From: JAZDJP01 sp043803805
Lineage (GTDB): Bacteria; Planctomycetota; JAZDJP01
Direction of reading: 5' to 3'
Length of the DNA: 64,000 bases
Assembly (NCBI GenBank): GCA_043803805.1
Contig: JAZDJP010000050.1
Coordinates: 30,789 to 94,788, forward strand
Below are positions 35,401-43,644 of the stretch, piece by piece (the stretch's first letter is position 1; the number at the start of each line of letters is the position of its first letter). A program made the position numbers and the translations under genes. The notes under the pieces were generated by a model, which had not been told where the DNA came from, searched no databases, and saw only the letters and a list, made by a program, of their open reading frames with translations.

Positions 35401-38400
35401 GCTTCTCGTCCGGGCCAATATTATCCCATCCTGGAGGCAGGACATGCGTCTGGCGGGGGGGCTGATTCTGCCGCTTCTGGCGTTGTTCGCGCTGGGGCGG
35501 AGCGTCTGGGAACGGCGCTTCTCGCCGGGGTGGACGGCCTTCGGCGTCGCCGCGCTCGTCAACGCCGCCGCGCAATTTCCCGTCATGGCGATCATGCTCG
35601 CGCATGCGTTCACCTGGGGGGCGGCCGTGGCGCTCCTCGTGATTTTCATCTGGCGCGCCGCCGCCGTCCGCCGGGCGGCTCCCGCCGGCGCGGCCGGAGT
35701 GGCATTGCTTCTGGTTGTGTCGTCCCTTCTGGCGGGATGCGAGACCGGCGGACCCGTGACGGCCGGGTCGAAGGCCGGCATCCTCGAGGCGATGGAATGC
35801 CGCCTCAAGGTGGAGAAGGACAGCATGGCGGTGAATCTGCATCTGCGCGTCGCGGCTTCCGAAACGCGCCGGATTCCGCTTCTGGAATCTTCGGCGGTGC
35901 TTCTGTCGCCGGAGAAAATTTCGCGCCAGATTACTCTGGTCCGCCGGGACGGCCGGTACGAGGCCGTCGTCGAGAAGGGATCGCATGAATTCGACGTGTC
36001 GTTCCTGGTGCCGCTTGACGCCGCGGGGGATGACCAGCTCCGGATATTCCGGATGCCGGCGCCTCCGGCGCTCACCAACCGCGTGGAGATGGTCATCCCG
36101 GAACCCGGCATGGATGTCGAGGCGCCCACGGCCATCCGTCTCGTCCGGGAGGAGAACGAGACGTCCACCACCGCGCGGGCGGTCCTGGGACCCCGGGACG
36201 GGATATTTTTCATCTGGAAACCGCGCGCCCGGCGGATGAGTCTGGAGAAGACCGTGTTCTTCTCGGAAATCACAAGTCTGGTCGCGTTCGACACGGGGGT
36301 CGCCGAGGGGCACCACCGCCTCGCGTTCCGCATCGCCCAGGGGGAGCTCAAGGAGATTCGCGTCCTCATCCCCGATCCCATGACGGTGACCGCCGTGGAG
36401 GGGGAGGGGCTGGGCGCCTGGCGGTTCGATCCGGTCGCCCGGCAGTTGGAGGCGCGGTTGTCCGTTCCCGCGTCGGGGGAATACGAACTCCGCGTCGTCA
36501 CCCAGATTCCGGCGACGGGGTTGCCCTGCACGGTGACCGTGGGAACGCTTCAGGTCCCGGGCGCGGCCCAGGAGCGCGGGACGATTGGTTTGGCCGCGAG
36601 TTCCGCCGTCGCCATCGCGGCGAAGGGCGCGCTCGAGGGGATGAACCTGGACGATTTCACGCGGAGCATCGAATCCTGGTGGTCCCGGATCCCGGGCGTC
36701 GCGGGATACGCCGTCCGCAGCGCCTGGCGCGTCCCCAAACCCGGCGGGAAGATTGCGGTCGAGGTGAGCGAGGTGCTTCCCGAGATTCGCGCCGTCGAGA
36801 ACGCGGGGTTCAGCATCGCGGACGACCGCCTTGTCTACAACGGGGAGATTGCCGTCGAGGTCGCCAAGGCCGGGGTGTTCGCCGTGGCGCTCGTTCTCCC
36901 GGAGGGGTATGACCTGGATTCCCTCACGGCCGCCGAGATCAGTCATTGGGACGAAGGGGCCGACGGGGGAAAGCGCCGCGTCCAGGCGCATTTCCGCCAG
37001 AAATTCCTCGGTGTTTCGAAATTGACGGTGGCCTTGAGCCGGCCCGTGGCGGAACTCCCCCGGGAGATCGCGGTTCCCCGGATCGAGGTGGCCGGCGCCC
37101 TGAAGCACACGGGGCAGATCCTGATTTCCTCGGACCGCGGGGTGCGCCTGTCCATCGCGAAACGCGAAGGGGTGAGCGAACTCAAGCCCGCCGACATCGG
37201 GAAGCCCTCGCCCGGGACAATCGCCTTCAAACTCCTCCGGCCGGACTGGGAACTGGCGATCTCCACGGAGGTGGTGAACCCGCGGGTGAATGTGGATTTC
37301 CTCCATATCGCGCGGGTCACCGAGGGGATGGTGCGGCACACCCACCACCTGCGGTACACGCTCCATAACGCCGGGATGAACACGTTTGAAATCGAGGTGC
37401 CCAAGGAGGCCATGGGGCTTCTCGTGAGCGGCCCGGACATCGCGCGCTGGGAGGAACTGGCGCGGGACGGGAAACGGGTCATCCGGGTGGAACTGGCCCG
37501 GAAGTGGTTCGACGACCGGGCCTATCCTCTAGCGGTGCATTTCGAGACGCCGTACGATCGGGCGGCGGGAACGGTGAATCTCGCGTCCGTGAAGGCCGTC
37601 GGGGCGGAACTCCAGCACGGGCATGTAGTTGTGGTCGCCACCGACCGCGTGGAGGTGGCGGTGTCGGAGGTGGGCAAGGATCTCCAGCCCGCGGAGGCCC
37701 GTGGCATCGCCGCGGAATTCGGGGCGGGGAATCTTTCCGACGCGGCGTTCTGCTACGCCAGTTCCGCGGCGGACTATGCGATCGCCTTCCGGGCGAGGCG
37801 GCATGAGGCCGCGTCGCTTCTCGAGGCCGAGGTCCTTGGCGCCCGGATCACGACGGTGGTCACCGAGCGCGGGGAGAGTTTGAGCCGGGTGGAGCTGGGT
37901 CTTCGCGTCGGATCGAAGCGTCACCTCGAGGTGCGCCTTCCCGCGGGGGCGGAGATATGGACGCTCTTCGTCAACCGCCGGGCCACGGTCCCCTCGCGGC
38001 GCGCCGCGGAGGGCGGGCGGGAAGCGATGCTTGTGCCGCTCACGCCCTCCGCTTCCGGGGAGTCGGATGTGGACGTGGATTTCCTCTACGTCATGAAGAA
38101 CTCCGGCATGGCGGACTTCACGGGGCCGGAATTCGACCTGCCCCTGAAGGACATCCGGTGGGTCTTCTACATGCCCGAGGGATTCAATTACACGAAATTC
38201 CGCGGGACGCTCGCCGTGAACGAGGCCCTGGTGAAGCGGAAGGTGTTCCAGGAATACGACCTCCGGACCTACGAGGCCGGGGTGGAACAGCGGAACGTCC
38301 AGGACCGCATGAAGGTCGAGGATTTCCAGAACCGCGGGAAGCTCCTGGCGCAGAAGGGGGACCAGTACCAAGCGAAGCAGGCGCTCGAATCGGCCTGGAA

Positions 38401-38959
38401 CTATTCCTTCTCGGATCCGGCGTTGAACGAGGACACCCGCGTGGAATTGTACAAGTTGAACCAAAAGCAGGCGGTGGTGGGGCTTGTCGGGCGGCGCGGG
38501 TACCTGCGTCAGCAGAAGCGGGAGGGCGGCGCGGGCGGGGCGAATGCTCCGACGCAGGACCTCGGCGACAAATTCAGCCAGTCGGACGCCGACCGGATCC
38601 AGAGTTCGCTTTCGAAGAACGACAGCGAAAACCTCGACAAAATCACGAAAAGTCTGATCAAGACTCAAGAGGCCGCCGCCGGCGCGGGGGTCCAGTTGAT
38701 GGTGACCATGCCGCTACGGGGGCGCGTCCTCGAATTCACGCGGCCCCTCCAGGTCAAACCCAATTCCGAGATGCGGGTGACGTTCAAGGCAAAACCCGTC
38801 TCCGCGTTCCGGAAGACATGGGCGGGGGTGGCGGGGCTCTTTGTGGCGCTTCTCCTGGTCTTCACCGCGGGGCCGTGGCTCGTGCGGAGGCGGGGGGCGG
38901 CGGAGAAGGTGGTGGAGAAGGCGGGAAACACGGCATCTTCGCCAAGGGTTGAGGATTGA
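32414..38959 (+). CDS. 2181-residue exported membrane protein with internal duplication
   Basis: A signal peptide (LWAITLLCLGIVAAAA) is followed by about 900 residues of repeating beta-rich modules, a cluster of four to five membrane helices (about 921-941, 948-965, 1012-1028, 1041-1080), and then a lipobox-like LLVVSSLLAGC with Cys 1109. After it a second, similar 900-residue beta-rich half follows; a C-terminal helix (about 2138-2157) ends the chain. Both halves have blocks like LVVLDISQGKLTEAEF / RLAFRIAQGELKEIRV and a YNLGITYSQRY-type segment. No known domain. AAGGGGGG precedes ATG 32414. A heptamer array is translated at about 79-98. It probably acts with the VWA protein at the envelope. 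Confidence 0.88.
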   Translation: MKIKLWAITLLCLGIVAAAAKPPVEDITITEIAVKGEIQGENITFALDFTVEATGKTREIPLIMGDVVLDEGEAPAAGDRKPVNVNGKRETVNRKPETSLRYDPDTSTYFLTLSRGGVHTVSAKFAARPTLVPPPAPDEAAPGTPAPTATSEWREAVFSMPASQVRKLEVACDRTDLEVVFPGAMRLNRDVQNNRLVATAILGPGRPFAVRWKPQVEKLDAKLVFASDANTIASVSVGALRLNTLVVLDISQGKLTEAEFAVPKGLNVTQVRGPHIRDWRIEDGDPRTLRVILNRPQTRQYALEILAESPLPDFPAEIDLPVIEAKGGIRSGGHLAVGTDSAIQLIVRSAGNLSQMDAAAFPRMLLEKDHPRPLPGKKAFYYGFSSGCRLRLALDGIVPSFDASERLVVNVREEDLSADAEIELDVRDAPVRRLTVQVPAGFVVPAVTGTEVGDFTVREGADKKSQEVEVHFLRPVEGRTVVRMRIERGKGPLGVSVRIGDFAVRGAKSERGWLAVAAEPGVELAVLTPRSLREVHTGSVPMKTANAQVAYRFREAGWALEILAKKRPSGIRAEGFHLVSLGEGVVYGSVVMNYFISGAPVDELAFSVPADLQNVEFVGRDVLRWSREGDVWKVKLQAKVVGDYNLGITYSQRYVENARFTAGGIAAVGVETQTGYVVIASPLNLGLDLPDPSKSGWFEIGREEVPANYRLLVNAPILKTYKYITTISPLSLAVRMYAKGAVLPVVIEVMEIETKVAMSRERDAESMTRIRYKIKNSSRQFLTLEMPAGAIGWSTHVIETAADGRENAVRVAASYDEAKRVLMVPLKRLWNPNEPVTVELAYGQPHGRLGWAGGLKLVIPRTLVRSTFARWNVVAPKDWAVVPAGGNLTPEDRARRQGDLTRILAGALGCWGAAVTRGTDPVALITVCIVILGVWAVVFAVRRSLLSGTVLGTIVVVVLLMGIRAATSREFSALCVPDDLTSATFTQPLKIGDDSPLLVRANIIPSWRQDMRLAGGLILPLLALFALGRSVWERRFSPGWTAFGVAALVNAAAQFPVMAIMLAHAFTWGAAVALLVIFIWRAAAVRRAAPAGAAGVALLLVVSSLLAGCETGGPVTAGSKAGILEAMECRLKVEKDSMAVNLHLRVAASETRRIPLLESSAVLLSPEKISRQITLVRRDGRYEAVVEKGSHEFDVSFLVPLDAAGDDQLRIFRMPAPPALTNRVEMVIPEPGMDVEAPTAIRLVREENETSTTARAVLGPRDGIFFIWKPRARRMSLEKTVFFSEITSLVAFDTGVAEGHHRLAFRIAQGELKEIRVLIPDPMTVTAVEGEGLGAWRFDPVARQLEARLSVPASGEYELRVVTQIPATGLPCTVTVGTLQVPGAAQERGTIGLAASSAVAIAAKGALEGMNLDDFTRSIESWWSRIPGVAGYAVRSAWRVPKPGGKIAVEVSEVLPEIRAVENAGFSIADDRLVYNGEIAVEVAKAGVFAVALVLPEGYDLDSLTAAEISHWDEGADGGKRRVQAHFRQKFLGVSKLTVALSRPVAELPREIAVPRIEVAGALKHTGQILISSDRGVRLSIAKREGVSELKPADIGKPSPGTIAFKLLRPDWELAISTEVVNPRVNVDFLHIARVTEGMVRHTHHLRYTLHNAGMNTFEIEVPKEAMGLLVSGPDIARWEELARDGKRVIRVELARKWFDDRAYPLAVHFETPYDRAAGTVNLASVKAVGAELQHGHVVVVATDRVEVAVSEVGKDLQPAEARGIAAEFGAGNLSDAAFCYASSAADYAIAFRARRHEAASLLEAEVLGARITTVVTERGESLSRVELGLRVGSKRHLEVRLPAGAEIWTLFVNRRATVPSRRAAEGGREAMLVPLTPSASGESDVDVDFLYVMKNSGMADFTGPEFDLPLKDIRWVFYMPEGFNYTKFRGTLAVNEALVKRKVFQEYDLRTYEAGVEQRNVQDRMKVEDFQNRGKLLAQKGDQYQAKQALESAWNYSFSDPALNEDTRVELYKLNQKQAVVGLVGRRGYLRQQKREGGAGGANAPTQDLGDKFSQSDADRIQSSLSKNDSENLDKITKSLIKTQEAAAGAGVQLMVTMPLRGRVLEFTRPLQVKPNSEMRVTFKAKPVSAFRKTWAGVAGLFVALLLVFTAGPWLVRRRGAAEKVVEKAGNTASSPRVED
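32650..32707 (+). repeat. In-frame heptamer array in the giant-protein gene
   Basis: Eight CGGAAAC/CGTAAAC units read as NGKRETVNRKPET, about residues 83-98 of the 2181-residue protein. Confidence 0.86.
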
Positions 38960-38997
38960 GTACAAAGTGCTGAGTACGTGGAGGGAGGTCATTCAGA

Positions 38998-39135
38998 GTA
39001 CAGAGGGTTGGGTAGGAATGAAATTTCGATCCTCCTTCGCTAAAAACTACGGAGGATCCTGCGTAGCCTCTTGGCGAAGCAGGGATGCCGAGTTCCGAAT
39101 GCCGAATCAAATTCGGAATTCGACATTGCGGGCAA
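38998..39135. repeat. Composite repeat: CCTCCTTCGC element plus heptamers
   Basis: An element at 39030-39086 (CCTCCTTCGC ... CTTGGCGAAGCAGGG, related to 25883-25941) is followed by GAATGCC/GAATTCG heptamers with a TTCCGAAT core to about 39125. This is part of a 455-base gap in which no gene is seen. Confidence 0.72.
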
Positions 39136-39166
39136 CGTAAGGGCAAATGTGCTTGCCGTGAGGCTT

Positions 39167-39188
39167 ATCGAAGTCCGCTCATCCTGAG
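39167..39188. repeat. 22-base exact repeat, copy 1
   Basis: Identical to 49217-49238; it contains TCCGCTCATCCTGAG and lies at the left of the palindrome described at 39239. Confidence 0.7.
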
Positions 39189-39238
39189 CTTGTGCGCCCC
39201 GTACGTCCTCGTCACGGGGTCGAAGGATACGCCCAATA

Positions 39239-39283
39239 CCCCGCTCATGGTGAGCGTGTCGAACCATGAGCGGGGGATTTTTT
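39239..39283 (+). terminator. Terminator-like hairpin after the giant-protein operon
   Basis: A 13-bp perfect stem, CCCCGCTCATGGT with ACCATGAGCGGGG, an 11-base loop and then GATTTTTTC. It also belongs to a widespread class of GCTCA...TGAGC dispersed palindromes. It can stop transcripts from upstream before the next sigma gene. Confidence 0.65.
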
Positions 39284-39414
39284 CGAAGTGAAATTTGCTA
39301 TAATCCCCGACCGAAGGGAATGAAGGCGGGAACATCGGTCCGGTCCTTGCCGAAATTCCCGGATTTTACTTAAAATCGGGCGTGTCGGAACGGTTGTATT
39401 GGCGGGGAGGTCAC

Positions 39415-41625
39415 ATGGATTCGATGGAAGAGGCGTTTCGGATCTATCAATCAAATCCGACGGAGGAGGCCTTGACGGAGGTTCTCACGGCTTCCCAGGG
39501 GATGGTGTACAGCGTCTGCCATCATGTGCTCGGGGACGTGGATGAGGTGAATGACGCGAGCCAGGAGGTCTTGATCGAAATCGCCCGGGGCGTCGGACGG
39601 ATTCAGGACGGGGAACATTTCCGGCGGTGGGCCTGCCGGATCGCCTTCAGCAACGCCATGGACGAACGGCGCAAACGCCGGAGCCGCGAGAAACACGAAG
39701 GGAGGGTTCCGATGAGGGAGGAATCGGCATCCCGCCTTGCGGAGGTGAAGGAGGCGGTTCACGAGGCCATGGAACGCCTTGAAGATGATCTCCGGGCGCT
39801 TGTCGTGGAGCATCACTTCGAAGGACGGACGCTGACGGAGATCGCCCGGGCGCGGGGAGTAAGCGTTCCGGCCGTGTCGCAGAAACTGGACCGGGCGCAC
39901 GGGCGGCTCCGGGAGAACATGGCGCGGCTTGGATTCGCGGCGTTTGTCCCGAACGCGGCGGCCTACCTGGGTTCGCTCGCGCCGGTCGCGCCGCCGGCGG
40001 GCCTTGTGCCGGGCGCGGGGGCGGGGATTGGGGGATGGATAATCGGAGGGATTGTCATGAAATTAAAAATAGCGGCGGCGGGGGTTGCGATTGCGGCGCT
40101 TGGATACGGGGGATACCGGATGATATCCCCGTCGGACGCGCCGGCGCCGAAGGCGGGCAAGACGGTTCCCGCGACGGCGCAATCCAAACGGAAATCCGCC
40201 CCTCGTTCAGTGCCGGTGGAGGAACCGAAACCGGAAGAGAAACTCGTCCCGATCACCCCTCCCCGGGAGATCGGTGTCGAATCCACGCCACCCATGCCTG
40301 CGTCGGAGGAGCCCAGGGTCACGGATAAGGAATTCATGGCATCTCTGATGAAGGCGCTCATGGAAAAATCGGAGATGGATCGCTGGCCGGCGTTGCGCCA
40401 ATTGGGAATTTCACTGACTGATGACGATTTTCGCAAGGTCTTGGAACACGCCAAAATGATTGGCGAACAACCGATGGAAAGCCTTATGTATGGAATCTTC
40501 ATCCAATGGGCGGAATCGGATCCCTCGACGTCCGCCGCCTGGCTTCTGAAGCATTTTTCCGGCGAAATCGGGCGTAGCGACGACTTACTTGAAATTTTGA
40601 AACCGACATATGCGCATTGGGCCCGGCGGGACGTGGCGGAAGCGACGTTGTCGGCCCGTCAATTGCCCGCGGGGGAGAATCGCGATCAGGTCCTTGCGAT
40701 GCTCACGGTTCTGGAGAATCCATCGCTCAAGGCGTCCGAGGCGTTGATGTTGCCGGAAGGGAAGGAGCGCGACAGGATGATCCTGGCGGTCGGCGAGGCA
40801 TGGGGACAATCGGATCCGGTCGCGGCGTGGAATTGGGTGACGCAATTGCCGGCGGGGAATGTGAAAACCCAGGCGTTTCAGAAAATCGGTGTCGAGTGGG
40901 CTCGGAAGGATTTTCGGGCGGCGGCGAATGCCGCTTCCGCGCTGGCGAAGTCGGATGGGCGTGATCGCATTCTCGTGGAGGTGGCGCGCGCCGGCGCGAA
41001 ATCCGACCCGGCGGTTGCCGTGGATATCTTCGATCGTATGGCGGGCGAGAATCCAGAGATGAATCCGGGGGATTTGATGGAAATTTTAAAGAAATGGTTC
41101 AAATCCGACCCGGGCGCGGCGATGGGGTGGGTGGATCGTCGTTTCGGCGCGAACGATTCGATGCGGAAATCGTTGGTGGAAGGGTTGTCCGTTCACACCG
41201 TGAAAGGGGCCTTTTCCCTCGCGGAAACCATCGGGGATCCGCTCCTGCGGGAGCAGGCATTCCGTGTGATAGCGCAAAACGGGGGGAGGACCGATCCCAT
41301 GGCGGTCGCCGAATTTCTCGACCGATATCCGGCCTTGATGGACAAGGAATTACTCATGAGAATGGCCCGGAATCTGGCCGGGGCCAACGTGGAAGATGCG
41401 TTGAAATGGATCGGTCAGGCGCCGGGAAAATTCTCCGGGGCGGGATTGACCCAGGAAGATGTAGACAAGGCTTGTGTGGAGGTGATTGCCACGTGGGCGC
41501 GTGAGGGATGGCCCAAGGACGAATTGCGACGGTGGATACAGGCATCGCCGATGTCGGCGGAAATGATTCAGAGATGCTTGAAAGAGATTGAGGAGAAGTC
41601 CGTTGAGGATCCGCCCGCGCCGTGA
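39415..41625 (+). CDS. ECF sigma factor fused through a membrane helix to an extracytoplasmic repeat domain
   Basis: A 736-residue protein. Residues 1-180 are an ECF sigma factor (region 2: MVYSVCHHVLGDVDEVNDASQEVLIEIA and RWACRIAFSNAMDERRKRR; region 4: LVVEHHFEGRTLTEIARARGVSVPAVSQKLDRAHG). Then comes a hydrophobic stretch at about 203-240 (GGWIIGGIVMKLKIAAAGVA), a Pro/Lys-rich linker and about eight repeats of roughly 35 residues built around WA-x2-DPxAAxxW (WAESDPSTSAAWL, WGQSDPVAAWNWV, WFKSDPGAAMGWV). GGGGAGG before ATG 39415 sets the start. A sigma factor tied to the membrane by its own sensor domain needs no separate anti-sigma; release by proteolysis is an inference. Confidence 0.9.
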   Translation: MDSMEEAFRIYQSNPTEEALTEVLTASQGMVYSVCHHVLGDVDEVNDASQEVLIEIARGVGRIQDGEHFRRWACRIAFSNAMDERRKRRSREKHEGRVPMREESASRLAEVKEAVHEAMERLEDDLRALVVEHHFEGRTLTEIARARGVSVPAVSQKLDRAHGRLRENMARLGFAAFVPNAAAYLGSLAPVAPPAGLVPGAGAGIGGWIIGGIVMKLKIAAAGVAIAALGYGGYRMISPSDAPAPKAGKTVPATAQSKRKSAPRSVPVEEPKPEEKLVPITPPREIGVESTPPMPASEEPRVTDKEFMASLMKALMEKSEMDRWPALRQLGISLTDDDFRKVLEHAKMIGEQPMESLMYGIFIQWAESDPSTSAAWLLKHFSGEIGRSDDLLEILKPTYAHWARRDVAEATLSARQLPAGENRDQVLAMLTVLENPSLKASEALMLPEGKERDRMILAVGEAWGQSDPVAAWNWVTQLPAGNVKTQAFQKIGVEWARKDFRAAANAASALAKSDGRDRILVEVARAGAKSDPAVAVDIFDRMAGENPEMNPGDLMEILKKWFKSDPGAAMGWVDRRFGANDSMRKSLVEGLSVHTVKGAFSLAETIGDPLLREQAFRVIAQNGGRTDPMAVAEFLDRYPALMDKELLMRMARNLAGANVEDALKWIGQAPGKFSGAGLTQEDVDKACVEVIATWAREGWPKDELRRWIQASPMSAEMIQRCLKEIEEKSVEDPPAP

Positions 41626-41631
41626 ACGGAT

Positions 41632-42252
41632 TCAGGGTTTGCAGGGTTTCAGAATATCCACCGGGCACCCGCACAGGGATTTGAATTTCTTTGCGTCCGC
41701 CTCGCTCCCGACGATGTCGCCCCAATGGTAAGGGACGGCGCGTTTCGGGGCGATGGTCTTCGCCGCGCCGGCGGCCTCCTCAGCGGTCATGGTGTAGGTG
41801 CCCCCGATGGGGAGGCACGCCGTGTCCACCTTCCCGAGCGAGGCCATCTCGGGGATGACGTCGGTGTCGCCGGCGAAATAAAACACCTGGCCGCCGATGG
41901 TCACGAGAAATCCCAGCCATTTGTTTTTCCGTGGGTGGAATTCCTTGTTCGTGTTGTAGGCGGGGATTCCCTTCACGGAGATGCCTTTCTCGACCGCCGT
42001 TTCCCCCGGCGCCAGGGCCCGCGCCCCGGCGCCCGCCTTGGCGACGCAGTCGGCGGGGCAGAGGATCACGGCGCCGGGTTTCCGTATCTTCGCGATGTCC
42101 TCGGCGGAAAGATGGTCAAAGTGCTCGTGGGAAATTAAAATGATATCCGCCTTGGCCTCCTTCCCCGTGAGTTTCCAGGGATCCAGGTAGACGACGGTGT
42201 TATTATCGGTGATTCGCATCGTCGCGTGGCCGAGCCATTCGAGGGTGGGCAT
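41632..42252 (-). CDS. Metallo-beta-lactamase-fold hydrolase (UlaG/UPF0173-like)
   Basis: A 206-residue metal-dependent hydrolase of the UlaG-like branch. LEWLGHATMRI opens the fold, ISHEHFDHLS is the H-x-H-x-DH metal motif, VFYFAGDTDVIPEM carries the second metal Asp, and PYHWGDIVGS supplies the last His. Such proteins are often annotated as lactonase or putative RNase-like hydrolases; the substrate is unknown. GGAG before ATG 42252 supports this start. An in-frame upstream ATG at 42333 would add a lipoprotein-like signal, but those codons come from CGAAA repeats. It is convergent with the sigma-fusion gene. Confidence 0.9.
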   Translation of the reverse strand: MPTLEWLGHATMRITDNNTVVYLDPWKLTGKEAKADIILISHEHFDHLSAEDIAKIRKPGAVILCPADCVAKAGAGARALAPGETAVEKGISVKGIPAYNTNKEFHPRKNKWLGFLVTIGGQVFYFAGDTDVIPEMASLGKVDTACLPIGGTYTMTAEEAAGAAKTIAPKRAVPYHWGDIVGSEADAKKFKSLCGCPVDILKPCKP

Positions 42253-42269
42253 GGTGATCTCCTTCGGGG

Positions 42270-42340
42270 TATCACGAAGACACGAAACAAGACAACACAA
42301 TGAAAACACCGCGAAAACGCGAAAAAGATTCATTCTGCAC
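42270..42340. repeat. CGAAA-type repeat run
   Basis: CACGAAG/CACGAAA/CGCGAAAA units spaced 7-10 bases precede the hydrolase gene. A similar run is at 47777-47828. Confidence 0.6.
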
Positions 42341-42392
42341 CATCTCGAAAGCGTGAATATCCATTCGTCCACGGATAATTCATTAAGGTGCG

Positions 42393-43628
42393 TCAGTCGC
42401 CTGCGACCTGCATGGCGATGCGGGCCCATTCGGAAAGGCGCTCCGGCTCATAACGCACCGTGCTGATGTCCTTCAAAATAAACTCCAGCGGACACCCGTG
42501 TTTGTCGCAGATCTTCCGGGTCGCAACCAGGTCCGCCCGGATCCGGTCCGGGCGGAAGCGGTCCGTCGCCACCAAGGCCGGGCTCGGCTTGCGGGAGTAG
42601 ACGAAGTCGCCGCCGATCTCCGCCGCGCCGCGATCTTCGTTGACCCACGGGCTCATGGAGACCTTGCGCACGTTCGGGATCATGCGCACCCCGGCCATTT
42701 TGCCGTCGAGGGGATCGCAACAGCCATAGTACACCAGGCCGAAGCGCTCGCAGATGCGGCTGGTGTAGTCCACTTCGAATTCCCTGAACATGTCGGGTGA
42801 GACGGTGCAGAACATCTGGGCCAGCCCGAACATCCAGAGATCCTTCGTGCGTGGCGCCTGCGGGTTGTAGCCCGGGGCGGGCAGCTCGTCGGTATGGGCG
42901 CCCGTACAGTGGATCAGACTCTGGGGTTCACACAGCAGTCCCTGTTCCTCCAACTGATCGAGCATGCCCAGGTAGCCGTCCGTCATGCGGGTCAGCAGGC
43001 GGTGCATGAAGTCGGGCCTGTCCACCAGGGCATACAGCGCGTTCTCGACACCCATCCACGTCGCGATGGGATCCCACAGGGACAGGTAGGGATCGGCGCC
43101 CCACGGCCGCACATCGAGCAGGCCGTGGAAGAGTTCGTGGGCGACGGCCCGGCGGCGTTCCGTCTCGGCCGGGTCGTGGCTGATTTGCGGCGCGCGGATC
43201 TTCTCCAGATCGGCTTCGGTCTGAAACTGGTTCTCGTACGTGTGGCCCACGACCGGATTGGTCGGGTCGCTCACGGCGGTCTCCTCCCGCACTTCGATGC
43301 CGAAGCCGCTGTTGCGGATCGCCTTGGGCACCCGCACGAAGGATTCGACCACCATGTCCACGGGGAAATGCCGCCACTGGTAGAGCGTGCGTCGGAGGCG
43401 TTCCTCGTACCCGCGGCACTCCCCGTCAGCACACCGCAAGGCGAGCTCATCGCCGATGTTCATCTCGTTCCAGCATACCTGGTCGATCATCACCATGGCG
43501 CGCGCCGGTCTCCGCGCATTGAGATTTCGCCATAGCGCCCTCTTTTCTTCCTGCACCGGCAACGCGGCAATTTCCGCCACGCGCGCGGCCAGTTCCCGAA
43601 CGATTGCCACATCCTTCATATTCAGCAT
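42393..43628 (-). CDS. URO-D family protein (methyltransferase-like), divergent member
   Basis: A 411-residue protein with the URO-D barrel pattern: RPARAMVMIDQVCWNEM early, DPYLSLWDPIATWMGVENALYALVDRPDFMHRLLTRMTDGYLGMLDQL in the middle, and YYGCCDPLDGKMAGVRMIPNVRKVSMSPWVN late. The CCDPLDGK block is typical of the planctomycete/clostridial branch of unknown substrate, not of heme HemE. It is longer than the relative at 661-1689 and only distantly similar. There are two close in-frame ATGs (43628, 43619). It is followed at 43645 by a phosphoesterase gene on the same strand, so the two may be cotranscribed. Role: perhaps corrinoid methyl transfer, unproven. Confidence 0.85.
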   Translation of the reverse strand: MLNMKDVAIVRELAARVAEIAALPVQEEKRALWRNLNARRPARAMVMIDQVCWNEMNIGDELALRCADGECRGYEERLRRTLYQWRHFPVDMVVESFVRVPKAIRNSGFGIEVREETAVSDPTNPVVGHTYENQFQTEADLEKIRAPQISHDPAETERRRAVAHELFHGLLDVRPWGADPYLSLWDPIATWMGVENALYALVDRPDFMHRLLTRMTDGYLGMLDQLEEQGLLCEPQSLIHCTGAHTDELPAPGYNPQAPRTKDLWMFGLAQMFCTVSPDMFREFEVDYTSRICERFGLVYYGCCDPLDGKMAGVRMIPNVRKVSMSPWVNEDRGAAEIGGDFVYSRKPSPALVATDRFRPDRIRADLVATRKICDKHGCPLEFILKDISTVRYEPERLSEWARIAMQVAGD

Positions 43629-43644
43629 GCTCGTTATCCACAGA

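Noticed and set aside
32744..37366. A 1540-codon open frame on the minus strand, antisense to the giant exported protein
   Set aside because: Product is His/Arg/Pro-rich without motifs; high-GC genes leave such open antisense frames. The plus frame has signal peptide, ribosome site and membrane helices.
42253..42333. Lipoprotein-like N-terminal extension (FRVFAVFSLCCLVSC) for the metallo-hydrolase
   Set aside because: The codons come from CGAAA repeats and lack a ribosome site, while ATG 42252 has GGAG at good spacing.
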